Of a stretch of 64,000 nt of DNA, positions 42,311 through 53,039 are shown piece after piece. Each line of letters starts with the position of its first letter. Position 1 is the stretch's first letter. Made by a program: the position numbers and the translations under genes. Where the stretch lies: NCBI GenBank assembly GCA_022925895.1, contig JAKSYS010000105.1:1-64000 (forward strand). Reading direction: 5' to 3'. The notes below the pieces were generated by a model. That model did not search any database, was not told the origin of the DNA, and saw only the letters and a list, made by a program, of their open reading frames with translations. The DNA comes from Fragilaria crotonensis (lineage: Eukaryota > Bacillariophyta > Fragilariophyceae > Fragilariales > Fragilariaceae).

Positions 42311-43441
42311 ATGATGATGGCGATGAGAATTGTGCCATTCTTATTTGTTCTTTATACTACCAACCTTGTACAGAGAGGATCTGCTTTTTGCATTCCTGCA
42401 TCATCGATCACTCAAAGAAGAACGCCGTTTACTCCACAGAGTTGCACTCCTGGTATCGTTCACACGCCTCCTCGCCTTCCAATATCCAGAACTAGAACAG
42501 CAACGTCTCCCAATTCACCTAGTCGTTCGACATTAATCTTACCGATGCTTCCCATCAGTTTCGGCACCGTCAGACTCCTCTTGACCTCATCACTGCAATC
42601 CGGCCCCTGGGGTGTGGTGGGTTTATGGGCGATTGCGTCGGCTGTTGTCATTCCCTCGACACTCTATCGCCAAGGGTACAGCTTTTCCGTCGGATATGGC
42701 TTCAGTGTCATGGCCATGGCTCTGATTCTTGTTAAAGTCTTTGGAATGTCACCATTGTTAGCGGCGGCATTATTTTATGGATTTCGTTTGGGATCATTTT
42801 TGTTGATCCGTGACAAGTTGGTACCAATCAAGGGGAAACAGATGAAGGCGTTTGATAAGAGCCCTCGACTCCAACGAATACCATTTGGTGCGGCTGTAGC
42901 ATTCTTTTATGCACTCATCATGACACCCGCCTTGTATGCTGCACGACGACATTCCTTGCATGTTGTGGCAACAACTGCTGCTGCAGTTGCAGACGCAACG
43001 ACGATGACGACCCTGCTGAGTTCACTCACCAACCTTGGAACGGCACTGGCATGGGCAGGCGCAATTTTGGAAGCCATTGCAGATGGACACAAATTTATCG
43101 CCAAACAGACACAAAACAAGGACAGTAGTGACAACAGCAATATCGACAAGATCTTTGCCGGACCCACCACGGGTGTTTACCGGATTTCTCGTCATCCCAA
43201 CTATACAGGTGAAGTACTATTTTGGTTGGGACTCTTCCTGGCGGGGATCCCATCGTTTGGAAGAAGCGTGATCGCATGGGTCGGCTCCATTTTAGGATTC
43301 TATGGGATTTATGGAATCATGACGAACGCCACAAAGCGACTTGACAACAGGCAGAAAGACGAGTACGGAGGACAAGAATCATACGACGCATGGCGAGCAC
43401 AAGTCAAGGCTCCAATCTTTCCGTTTGTGAATGGAGAATGA
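42311..43441 (+). CDS. DUF1295 membrane protein (steroid 5-alpha-reductase C-terminal fold), plastid-targeted
   Basis: 376 residues, single exon. A signal peptide (MRIVPFLFVLYTTNLVQRG) is followed by SAFCIP, a near-canonical ASAFAP plastid motif, then a Pro/Ser/Thr/Arg-rich transit stretch. About six to seven transmembrane segments follow. The C-terminal part carries the DUF1295 signature: GVYRISRHPNYTGEVLFWLG and later RQKDEYGGQESYDAWRAQVK. Families with this fold (5-alpha reductases, ICMT, LBR) bind NADPH or other cofactors at the RHPNY region; here the substrate, possibly a plastid lipid or isoprenoid, is inference. The stop lies 68 bp from that of the convergent RraA-like gene. Four nested ATGs at the start (42311 to 42323) leave the exact initiation open. 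Confidence 0.85.
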   Translation: MMMAMRIVPFLFVLYTTNLVQRGSAFCIPASSITQRRTPFTPQSCTPGIVHTPPRLPISRTRTATSPNSPSRSTLILPMLPISFGTVRLLLTSSLQSGPWGVVGLWAIASAVVIPSTLYRQGYSFSVGYGFSVMAMALILVKVFGMSPLLAAALFYGFRLGSFLLIRDKLVPIKGKQMKAFDKSPRLQRIPFGAAVAFFYALIMTPALYAARRHSLHVVATTAAAVADATTMTTLLSSLTNLGTALAWAGAILEAIADGHKFIAKQTQNKDSSDNSNIDKIFAGPTTGVYRISRHPNYTGEVLFWLGLFLAGIPSFGRSVIAWVGSILGFYGIYGIMTNATKRLDNRQKDEYGGQESYDAWRAQVKAPIFPFVNGE

Positions 43442-43509
43442 TGAACTATTTTAGGAAAATCAATGAAATTCAGGAAAGCGCTATAAAATAGAATTTGTAT
43501 CAGTCATAT

Positions 43510-44477
43510 TTACCAGTCAGCCTTGCCCTCAAATTGGTTCGAGTTCTCTGGTGTGATTCCCTTGGTTGCTAGAAGCTTTCCCAACGGACTGTCTACTTTG
43601 ATCTTGCCTGACATGAAAGGATAGAATTTTCCTGGAGGTCCTGGATTCTTTGTCAATTCCTCCTTGACAATCACTTCAATAGTTTCACGTCCATGGGCAA
43701 TATTGTATACCTTTTCCGCCACCTTGGCAGGAACCACAACCACGCCATCTTGATCTCCAATAATGGCATCACCTGGTCGAATGACAGTCCCGTTCATATT
43801 GATGACTTGGTTGCAGGCCCACGGCTGCATGGCAGCAGGACCTTGGCAAGCCGTGACGGAGTGCGAGAAACATGGAAATCCGTAACCGAGAACTTCGTCC
43901 GTGTCACGGACGGAACCGTTGGTGACAAGGCCGCCAATGGCAAGCTGCTTGAGACGCAGGAACTTAATGTCGCCACCGACAGATTCCCAGGGACCAACGG
44001 ATTCCATGCAAAGAACCTGGAGACATAATGAGTCTAATTGAGAAGAAAGAAATCTATACGCTAAACAGACACTCACATCGGCCAAGATGTGTAACACCTG
44101 ACATGAACCATCACATTAAATCTAACATGCACAGCATAACTCACCTCGTTTGGCCCACAAAGTTCGAATGCCTCGTATTCTGGTGATTCGCCACCTGGTG
44201 GCTTATCCTGTGCGATATCAGGTCTGGCAGGGACAAACTTGAGTGTGACAGCACGTCCAACGCACTTCATGGTTGATGCCAAGGCACGAGTGCCGTTGAT
44301 CTGTGCATTGGGCCATCCCATGACCCACAGACCATCGACGAGGGCCTGTGTCGACAGAGAACCCAATTTTTGCAAGAGCTCATCCGAGATGACTCCTCCC
44401 GCCGCAGGACCAGTCGCAAAACTGCGAAGAGGAATGCGGAGAGCAAGACTTGTACGACGGATGGAAGAGGTGAACAT
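43510..44477 (-). CDS. RraA-like protein (HMG/CHA aldolase family), probably mitochondrial
   Basis: Two exons, 44477-44145 and 44016-43510, give 279 residues. The start at 44477 yields a basic amphipathic presequence (MFTSSIRRTSLALRIPLRSF) typical of mitochondrial import; an in-frame ATG at 44513 would add 12 hydrophobic residues. The body matches the RraA / 4-hydroxy-4-methyl-2-oxoglutarate aldolase fold: STQALVDGLWVMGWPN, VGRAVTLKF, ESVGGDIKFLRLKQ, GLVTNGSVRDTDEV with the metal/substrate-binding RDxxE, and GDAIIGDQDGVVVVP. Members are class II aldolase/oxaloacetate decarboxylases or, in bacteria, RNase E regulators; the reaction here is not determined. The 128-bp intron contains an AG-flanked, GT-flanked in-frame 21-nt segment (44097-44077) that could be an optional microexon. 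Confidence 0.83.
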
Positions 44478-47042
44478 AGTGTCAGCTGTCAACAAGCAAC
44501 CGAGATAGCACACACACAGACGCGGCTAAAAGCACTGAGAAGTCAGAGGGAATAATGGGGATAATGTGAAAGCAAGGATATGCATACGATGAGGACGGAT
44601 ATGGTGCAAATTCAGGGTCTGTGTCGGAGTGACGTAGGTCGATCTTTCAAATTTCCGGGGACCCCGCTTACCGCTACAGTTAAGGCTGTACGCAATACTG
44701 CAGTACGCCTAGTAGCGCATACACTCATACAGCCCTACCGTATTTGCTACTGTAGTACTAGTACCTAGTTAACGGGATATAGACGAAGCTACGATAGTGG
44801 TGCGATGGTGGGCCGTACTGGCACTGTAGGTCACAGTACTAGTAGTATTAGTAGATGTTTGCGTGTGCGTAGCACGTATGAAGCGTTAGCAATAGACTCC
44901 TACGTAGAATGAGGAGATGTGGGATGTGGGATGTGCGTTAAAATCATCCCACTTATCTTAGGACTCTTTATTCTCTTTGCTACCCTTACCCTTTTATCTT
45001 TACTAGTAAGTGATCATCCTTGTTTCTTCTCCTGATAGTGCTACAGAAATTATACAGTTTATCAGAGGACCCAACCCTCGTGAAAAAGTGAAAAGTGATT
45101 AGTTGATGGTTTCTTTGTGATGGGAGAAGAGAGGATCTACAGACCATACATCGTGTTGTGTATGTGTATACCAGGTATGACCTTGACAATTGTTTACAGG
45201 AACCGGTGCCCAATGTATATTATGCTTGGTTGGAACTCCAGCCCAACTAACACCATTTACATGCTACAATTCACGATAAAAAGGAAAACCAGCAGTGATG
45301 CTGGTACTGTTGCGCATGATGTACTGTCTATCTGATACAATAGTACTCAACACCACGTCAGTGGTACAGAAAAGCTTGAAAGATATACAGACCTCGGTCC
45401 TTCAAATACCTGTAAACGCTTACTTCTGCTGCAAGAAAGTTGTGGAGTTTGTCCATAATCACCAGGTGTCAAACATCAGCTGAGGAGGGTAAGGCTACAC
45501 AAGGCAGGCAGGGCGGGCTCACAATCCTGAATGGCTCCGTCATAATTTGGTTTCATCATCAACATGACCAAAGCACTGCTTGCCGCAGAGGAATGACACT
45601 TAGGCTGTTTCAAGTTGAGATTTTGTAAGGGCCTCTGCAAGGCCTCTGTCGAAAATTTGGATAACGTAACTACAAACAACCTACTATTTACGAAGCATCA
45701 ATGTGCGGTTGCTGTGTTTAAGCAGGATGATAGTCTTTGTAGTGATGATGATTCTTTATTGTATCTTCATTTTATCATTCGGCATTCCTCTTTCAAACTT
45801 CCCTCATTAGAGACAAGAGACAACTCGGAACTCGGAGCAGAGTACAATTTGTTTCATTGGTTCTACGGTGTATTGACGTGGTATACTGTACAGTAGCTAC
45901 TGTTTCCTCCAGTAGTATAGTAGTAGTCACCTACTATGCATACCTAGAAATGGATTTCTGAACTTGTTGGCAAAAAAATCTCCTGGTACTTTGGTTCGAG
46001 TCCTACGAAGCCACACAAGAGGTTGAGTCATGAATTAATCGGTTGTGCGTTGTGCGCCCTTCGAAACTTGAATTGAAAACCCGAACATCGTCGCATCAAA
46101 CAGCAAACTGCAAACAACAAACCACAACTCCAAGTTGATTCACGAATGAATGGATTATGTATTATGTAGTATGTGATTTACGCGTACTTGTATTCGTACT
46201 TAAAAATAGGAGAAAAACGACCTGACTGGACAATGGACACACAAGGAAGCCTCAAGGACATCAAAAGGTACTACCGTGGGAGTATCATTTCTGAAAAACC
46301 GAATGCAATGACGTACCTATCGGTTTGATGCCTTTTTTTTCTGGAGAAGTAACATTTCGGCCAGCTTGGCGAACTGTTTGAAGTTTGAAGCTAGTGGTTG
46401 ATGTCCATCTGTGTCCTTCCTTTGCTCTGCGGTACGATGTACGTGTAATGTGGACAAATATTGAAACGTCATTCGCAAACACAGTGTATTGCTGTGCAGT
46501 TTTCATGAGTTTTCGATGACCGCCGATTGGAAGTCTTTCGATTGGGATAGAGCTGTATGTCATACATGTAGATGCCCGGATGAAACTGCGCTGCATTTGA
46601 TACGACTTGGTACAGTTAGCTCTCAGCGTACTCGGTACTTGGGGCACATCCGTAGGAAATTTCATATTATTCTACGTGTGAACCAAGCACCAATTAATCA
46701 ATTAATCAATTAATCACACATTGTCAAGGTTCCTACTAGAAGTGTGAAGTTGAATGTTTCTGGCCACGACAAAACTTCTGAGCATTATTTAAGAAACGAA
46801 AGTGCACCTTGTTCTTCAATGTATATATATAGGGTACTAGTACTTGCGCATCATTTTCGAACAATTCGATTTTTCGAACGACGAAGAACGTTGCAGTTTC
46901 TACTGAAACATTGCAGACAACCGAGAACCGGGAGCGAGTGACTACAACTCAGCCCAACTATATTTTGAGAGGACAGGTCCCACAAGGTGGTGCCATCATC
47001 AAGACTTCTCCGACCATTGCGATCATCTCATCGTTATCAAGT
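44478..47042. other. Long intergenic region, GTAC-rich and simple-repeat patches
   Basis: About 2.6 kb without a supported gene. It holds GTAC/AGTACT-rich DNA (44680-44830), a GGGATGT repeat patch (44915-44940) and four tandem AATTAATC units (46691-46716). A 126-codon minus-strand frame at 46285-46665 has no recognisable domain. Confidence 0.4.
46691..46716. repeat. Short tandem repeat of AATTAATC
   Basis: About three to four contiguous AATTAATC units, visible directly. Confidence 0.8.
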
Positions 47043-47654
47043 ATGAACTGTAGCCAATCAACGAACAGGATTACAGCCAAGCTCTTTCACAGAAGCAGCA
47101 ACAGAAATCCACCTTCGGAGAGAGACAACTCGAACAACAGTTCTAGGAGTATTGCCTCTGGGAGTGAACTACAAGAAATCCCGTACCACCATCTCTTGAA
47201 GCGTCAATTGTCTCGTTTCCACCCCCCGCTGAAGGGAGACTTCGGAATGAACGATCACTTTACATTTTTTTACAATGGAATCCCTTTTACCTTCGACTTG
47301 TCCGGTGATTGTCACACTTTCATGGTATGGTCGCTGACTCATACGATTTCTAGCAAAGACAACGAGGAAATTCTTCTGGCAAAGTACCTGGAGCTCGAGC
47401 AGGAGCTGGTTGACGTCCGTTTGGAGTGGAACGATGACGGTGAAATAACTCTCTATCAAAACCTACCGATCTTCCTTGTTCAAGAGGATTGTCTGGAAGA
47501 ATTCCAAGCAGTCTTGAGTCGCTTCATGACCGAAAGAGCAAATGTGAGTGCGGCCTTGCGTCATGCAGGTTGTCCGGAGCGAGCACTTGAGAAAAAGTCC
47601 ACCAGCCAGAAATCTATGTCCTTAAGAAAGATTTTTGGTGGGCGGTCAGCGTAG
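47043..47654 (+). CDS. Unknown protein with possible CesT/YbjN-like chaperone fold
   Basis: 203 residues from ATG 47043 (the frame is open further upstream but has no ATG there). Residues 1-65 are Ser/Asn-rich and probably disordered. Residues 70-185 read as one compact domain: a hydrophobic strand (HFTFFYNGIPFTFDLSG), then HTFMVWSLTHTI, a helix LLAKYLELEQEL, strands VRLEWNDDGEITLYQNLPIF, and a C-terminal helix CLEEFQAVLSRFMTERANVS. This strand-helix pattern, with a central G-x-x-x-L strand and a C-terminal Phe-x-x-x-Leu helix, resembles type III secretion chaperones and YbjN proteins. That is only pattern resemblance. The Lys/Ser-rich tail ends SLRKIFGGRSA. No neighbour hints at function. 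Confidence 0.55.
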   Translation: MNCSQSTNRITAKLFHRSSNRNPPSERDNSNNSSRSIASGSELQEIPYHHLLKRQLSRFHPPLKGDFGMNDHFTFFYNGIPFTFDLSGDCHTFMVWSLTHTISSKDNEEILLAKYLELEQELVDVRLEWNDDGEITLYQNLPIFLVQEDCLEEFQAVLSRFMTERANVSAALRHAGCPERALEKKSTSQKSMSLRKIFGGRSA

Positions 47655-50600
47655 TGGCGAGTGCAAAGCCTCCGTGTACTTACTTGACTCAGGCAATGAA
47701 ATCACGATCAATGTGGCGATACTTGCGGGTGTTGATGTCGTGTCATTGCAGGCTAGTGACAGTCAGATTGCATGTCGCAGATGTGTACAAAATGTTAGTT
47801 TTGAACAGCGTGAACATTTTAGACTTTCTGGCTTTCTACTCATAGGCATGAGTGTCCACCATATCCCACATGTCCTCGTATCGGTGAAAATTTGAAATCA
47901 CTGCTATAAAAATTATGAGTCTCGGACCTTATGAAACTTGTTCCCGTTACTGTTGATATCTTTCAAAGGCATACCTTGCATTCTTCAAATTGAAGTTCGA
48001 AACTGAGACTAGCAGCGAATGCTCGGCGAACGAATTTTGGTTCGTCGTGGAGTCAACATATGGAAGCAGTCTAATGAAGTCTCGAATTGAAGACGTATGA
48101 AATGATTGAAACGATTGAAAGGAACAAGTTTGAGGAGCGCTACTGCTAGACTGTATCGACTACCGACCAAAAGTTCTCGACCGTAGTTTGGACTCTGGCG
48201 ACAAGCAAAAACTAGTAGTACTGCACTTAGGACCAGGTATACTCGGAGTAGTACACCAACTCAGAGCTCACGCCCCATTGGTCGAAAAGACGTATACTCC
48301 ATCACAGGGGACAGTAACGTCCATTCTTCGAGTGTTGATGGCTCAGCATAGTCTTTCGGTTCGAATTGTGAAGAAGTCCTCGTAGATTCCACCGGCGCGG
48401 ACTCGTGGCATTGGCTTCTAAAGTGCAACGCAAGCAGAGCATTTATTTGGTAAATGGCCTGATTAGGTCATATTGAAGCAAGACATCTCAATTCAATTTA
48501 ACCTAGGCTTCCCCACATCTTCGTGAACGACATCGGATTTCTTGATAGGATGTCCACTGTCCACCTATGTTGGTTGAAACAGGACTGAAACCGATTTCAA
48601 TTACAGTTCCCATCGGTATCATTGCCAGAGCTATGCTTGTACCACATCCGATCAGTCCGCCATACTCGGAGCTCGGAGTACATCAGGAAGAGTTTCGCTG
48701 TTATGGAAGTTAAAAATTGTACTCCACGTGCTACGTGCACTCCTCATCCCTCCACCTGGGAGCTGCGGGAAAGTAGCGTAAGATACGATTTTTGCAATAC
48801 CGTAATTATGTATTGACGCCTCCATCGTAAGTGATACAAGGATTTCGTACCATTGTACTGGGTACCACGGGCCACGGGTAGTGCTGCTGGTGCTGTATCT
48901 TTATGGCAAAACTTGCATAAAGCTTATACAGAACGTAGACCGACATGTGATATGTATGTACTGGTAGCAAGAACTCCGAGTTGCAATCTACTAATGTAGA
49001 AAGAAGTGTGCGTTCAGTCAAATGCGAATCTACATATGACATATACATTTTGTTTACTACTAATGTAGAAGGAAGTCAAATGCCAATCTACATATGACAT
49101 ATACATTTTGTTTACTACTAAATGTAGATAGAAGTGTGCGTTCAGTCAAATGCGAATCTACATATGACATATACATTTTGATTACTACTAATGTAGAAAG
49201 AAGCGTGCGTTCAGTCAATGCGAATCTACATATGACATATACATTTTGATTACTACTAATGTAGAAAGAAGCGTGCGTTCAGTCAATGCGAACCTACATA
49301 TGACATATACATTTTGTTTACTACTAATGTAGAAACAAGTGTGCGTTCAGTCATATGCGCAGCTGAGGTCGTTTGAAACTTCGTTCGGACATTCTCATAC
49401 AAATGCTCAGAGTACCTATGTATTTTCTTGCACCACATGTTACTAAAAACCGTCAACTACCTGTAAAATAGTGAATTCTTCTTGAGTCACGTCACTAACG
49501 ACACTGTCGTCGTTCACAAAGTTCACTAAGTTCACTGCGTCGTTCACTAAGTTCACTAATTTTTTGTTGTACGAGGAGCGTCGTAGACGCATGCGCGTTT
49601 TTTCGTGCATTGGACTCAAAACGAGTTTTCGAGGAGCATGTGTCGCACGTTCACTAACGTTTGTGTCGAGTTAGTGACGACGTTCAATGACGTTAGTGTC
49701 GTCCGTCAATGATTTTACGAAACTTTGAGAGCCCATAACATGGCGAATAAAGGTACTACATTCAAATACCGGAATGATTTGGAAAGCCCTTGATCTCTTC
49801 TATTTGAATCCGTTTTACTTTTATATTTTAGAGTTATATTCGTTACGTTATAAGCACGCACACTTGTCTCATTTCACCCGAAATGCGATTTTCAATCGAC
49901 GAACGTTCATCGATAAAGCAAGATACCACCAATCGGAGCACGGATTTGGAAAGCTCGTACTCACAGCTTTTCAAATCAGTCTCATTTTTTGATGTAGCAC
50001 CTTTATTGCTCAAGTTATGGGCATTTAAAGTTTGACTTTTGGGAAGTTTCGGTGTTTTTTCGACCGTCTTGCCAGGTTCATTGACGACACTGAACGACGT
50101 TCAGAGACGACACTGAACGATTTAGTGTTCGTGACTGAGCCGATTAACTTTCGCACACTATCACGATCCTTATATAGCTGTGTGTTCAAGGCAGGAAACG
50201 GTTTTTTACCTTATCAAGAATTTACTTAGCTCAATGTACATTGTACATCACATTCGTACGTTCAATGTGGAGCTCAATGTGGATACTTGGTCTAACAAAA
50301 GAAGCACACGTTGCGAGGCAACCAGAATTATGCACGTACAATTGTACGGAGTTTAGGTATGACACTTTCTACTTCAGGATCGAATTGGCACGTCGAAAAA
50401 TATCACTTACAATTTCGCAGTCATGTATCCGCCGCCGATTACAATTCTTAAAACCATTCCCAACTCGCAACTCAAGCGTTCATCTCCCTCAAATTGACGG
50501 AAGGCAACATTTCAGACACCAGTATCCTCCGTCAAAAGTAAGGCACCATCATGATTGTAGCAACTTCTTCTGCTTCTGCAGGTAAGAACACCAGCAGGGG

Positions 50601-51490
50601 AAGTGGAACCATGATGGACAAGAGGGAAAGGAGCTGCGCAAATTATCATGGAGGGAATGAACGACGGCACGTTGAATCCCTTGGCGCCAGATTGCATGGC
50701 CTTGTACAACTACCGGTAGTGTCTACAGGCAGTACAATGCTTCTAAAGAATTAGTAATTGAAAAGGTAGTGTACTGTGTACTATATCATTCTATTATAGG
50801 GAGTACTCCAGTACTTGTACCTGGTACATAGATTGTATAATGGTGGCCATGCAAATGTTGCTTCGGTCGACCATCGACGCACGCGTCGACGAAGTGAGCG
50901 TATCGTCCATTCGACAAAACAGTTTCAAAACGCGTGTATATCGTATACCAGTACGAGTAGCACCGTTTAGCGGCAGTGTACACTTAAAATACTATTCCAA
51001 CCAAACATCGTAGATTTCAGTACTTTCCCGCACCTCCCTGGGTACGTAGTAGCACTTGTTCTACTGGATAGTGCACTTACACATGTACGCTATTTTTCGT
51101 ACATACCAGGTACATACATGTACCAGGTACTCTAGTATGGTACATGCAGCGTGCGAACGGTTAATCTGTTGTGTTCATCTTTCATCTGTCATTTGCAATA
51201 AGTAGACAAGTACTTAAAAACTTAAACGCCTACTGGAGTACCAGGTACTACGCCTAGGACTCGTACCTCGTACCTTTGAGCGTTGAGTATCGCGCGGTTT
51301 AGCTGAAGCTTGGAGCATCTTTCGGCTTCGATTCTTGAAGATCCGTCGATCATGGACATTCGTGAGTGTTCGTGGAGTTGTACTTCACACTTCACACTGA
51401 CAGCTGACATTAACAACACACATCTGCATCGAACAGAGATATCGTGATAGCTTAACTGATCCTGTCCCTTCGTGCCGTTCCCCTTCCACA
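47655..51490. other. Long intergenic region with tandem and dispersed repeats
   Basis: 3.8 kb without a supported gene. Contents from left to right: plain AT-rich DNA, GTAC-rich stretch (48180-48300), tandem repeat array (48992-49359), a TTCACTAA/GACGAC word-rich segment (49480-50130), and strongly GTAC-rich DNA (50710-51270) just upstream of the MAPEG gene. A 67-codon frame at 50551-50754 has no clear domain. Confidence 0.4.
48992..49359. repeat. Minisatellite-like tandem array, about 5.5 units of 58-70 bp
   Basis: Units begin TAATGTAGA at 48992, 49061, 49119, 49189, 49257 and 49325 (partial). Each contains CATATGACATATACATTTTG and, in all but the second, GTGCGTTCAGTCA. The second unit lacks 11 bp. 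There are no unique spacers. Confidence 0.95.
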
Positions 51491-52081
51491 ATGTCAAGCA
51501 CCTTGATCCTCACCTCCTTCGCCTTCGTCGGCATAAGTACATTCGTTGAGAAGAAGTTGGTTCCACAATACATCCCTTACCTTTACGAGCCTTCTCCTGT
51601 ATTTCCATCGGTGACTCGTGCCTTTGGTCTTATCATTCTCGTTCTCACCGCATTTTCCTTCTGGCTGGTCTCGTTCGGGATGACTGTCGGGAAAGCTCGC
51701 AGAGAGTGTAAAGCGGCTGCCGAGAAAGATGGCGAGAAGGAACTCGAAATGTATTCTGCTCCCTTCCTATATGCGAGTGGGAGTTCAAAGCATGCGATCA
51801 AGCTCAATCAAGTGCAACGTGCTCACCAGCACGTCCTTGAATCCATCACAGGCGTGTACATGACTGCCTTCTTCAACGCGCTTGTCTTTCCCATCACCAC
51901 CTTTATCGTGACGGCTCTTTGGGCCTACGCACGGGTTGTTTGGTCCAACGACTACGCGACGAGAGGTGCCGAAGGCCGGTACAACAACCCTCTTGCTGTT
52001 TGGATATGGAGGGGCCTTTTGATGAACTACATTACGTCGTTCTTTGTTGCCTCGTGTTTCATCTTTGGATGTCCCTTTTAA
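51491..52081 (+). CDS. MAPEG-family membrane protein (microsomal glutathione S-transferase 3-like)
   Basis: 196 residues, single exon, four predicted transmembrane helices (about residues 4-18, 43-65, 118-145 and 170-192). The family signature KLNQVQRAHQHVLE at about residues 104-117 matches the FNCxQRAHQNxLE motif of MGST3, FLAP and leukotriene-C4-synthase-like MAPEG proteins, with a short charged loop containing the YASGSSK stretch before it. A second conserved region (RGAEGRYNNPLAVWIWRG) lies before TM4. Such proteins conjugate glutathione to, or reduce, lipid electrophiles in the ER. The longer loop between TM1 and the signature differs from animal MGST3. The start ATG follows a GTAC-rich spacer and is the only one giving a complete TM1. 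Confidence 0.85.
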   Translation: MSSTLILTSFAFVGISTFVEKKLVPQYIPYLYEPSPVFPSVTRAFGLIILVLTAFSFWLVSFGMTVGKARRECKAAAEKDGEKELEMYSAPFLYASGSSKHAIKLNQVQRAHQHVLESITGVYMTAFFNALVFPITTFIVTALWAYARVVWSNDYATRGAEGRYNNPLAVWIWRGLLMNYITSFFVASCFIFGCPF

Positions 52082-52824
52082 AGAGGGCCTTGTCCACAGC
52101 ATGGATTGAGTGAATCCCTTTCCAGGCCCTTGATTAGTGAGTTAAGCGCCGCCAACACGAATTCCGTTTCATTTTTTGGCTAATGATAAAAACAGCGTCG
52201 ATTCGTATTCCATGTGATGTGCGTTGGCTAGAGGAAGAAGGCTTGTGATGCCTTACGTCCTTCCGATAGTCGTCCAATGGCCGTTCCGGAGTGTTAGCGA
52301 ATGGTCATATCAGACAAGATCGGTTTTAGCTGGATCCCCTGGTAGTCCATTGAATGGTTCACTTTCCTGGCATGCAAGTCGACTATAATTACATATTGGA
52401 CGCTCTTCAAGCAATGCTAGACGTGACGTCGTACCTACCTTGGGCACATCATTCGTTCGATGCGTTTCGCAAAAACACGGATGATAGTGGTATGTTCTCA
52501 AGACTCGCATCCGTTGGACTGTTGGACTACTACCATATGTACCCGGTATTCTGCCTACCGGTAGAGTCTAACCAGTGTGTTGGTACCATGTATGAACATA
52601 CTGTGCCGGTATCTTGATTTCGTGCTCATATTTTTGCCACCGAGTAGGCGTAGTATTAAATGTACATGTCGCGGAATTAAGTACGAAGTGTACGTTACTA
52701 GTCACTTCCTCGTCTGACAGTAATTTTTAATTTTGGGGTGCGAATGAACAACGGAGCGACAGCAAATATGAATGCTCTACTAGTAGAGTAGGTACCTGGT
52801 ACAAGAATTGTGGATACGACGCTA
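52082..52824. other. Intergenic up to the pogo-like transposon
   Basis: About 740 bp. The last 250 bp are GTAC-rich and continue on the other side of the transposon (57461 onward), as expected if the element was inserted into one GTAC-rich spacer. No gene seen. Confidence 0.5.
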
Positions 52825-52856
52825 CCACCTAAAAATGGCTTGGAGTCCCTAAAAAA
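52825..52856 (+). repeat. Left TIR of the pogo-like transposon
   Basis: 32 bp, exact reverse complement of 57429-57460, preceded by TA. Its inner 19 bp recur inverted at 53021-53039. Confidence 0.95.
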
Positions 52857-53020
52857 CACCATGTTTCGACTAAAAATATCTCGACGAAAAGCCGTTGCAA
52901 CGCACTCAGCGACATGACGAAGAGGGAGATCATGCTTCAGAGTACACACCAGTTGAATCAATTACGTACGGGACGATGAATGCAATGAGATCTTGACGAT
53001 CTTGCAAGCATCGTTTTCGA

Positions 53021-53039
53021 TTTAGGGACTCCAAGCCAT
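53021..53039 (-). repeat. Subterminal inverted copy of the TIR core
   Basis: TTTAGGGACTCCAAGCCAT is the exact reverse complement of 52835-52853 in the left TIR, so the first 215 bp can fold back on themselves. Confidence 0.9.

Noticed and set aside
45990-46015. GGTTCGAGTCC, tRNA T-arm-like motif
   Set aside because: No complementary acceptor stem or D/anticodon arms in the 70 bases upstream, so not a tRNA gene.
46285-46665. 126-codon minus-strand frame
   Set aside because: No domain and no supporting context; treated as chance.
48992-49359. Regular repeats suggesting a CRISPR array
   Set aside because: Units are contiguous with no unique spacers, and the DNA is eukaryotic nuclear; it is a tandem minisatellite.
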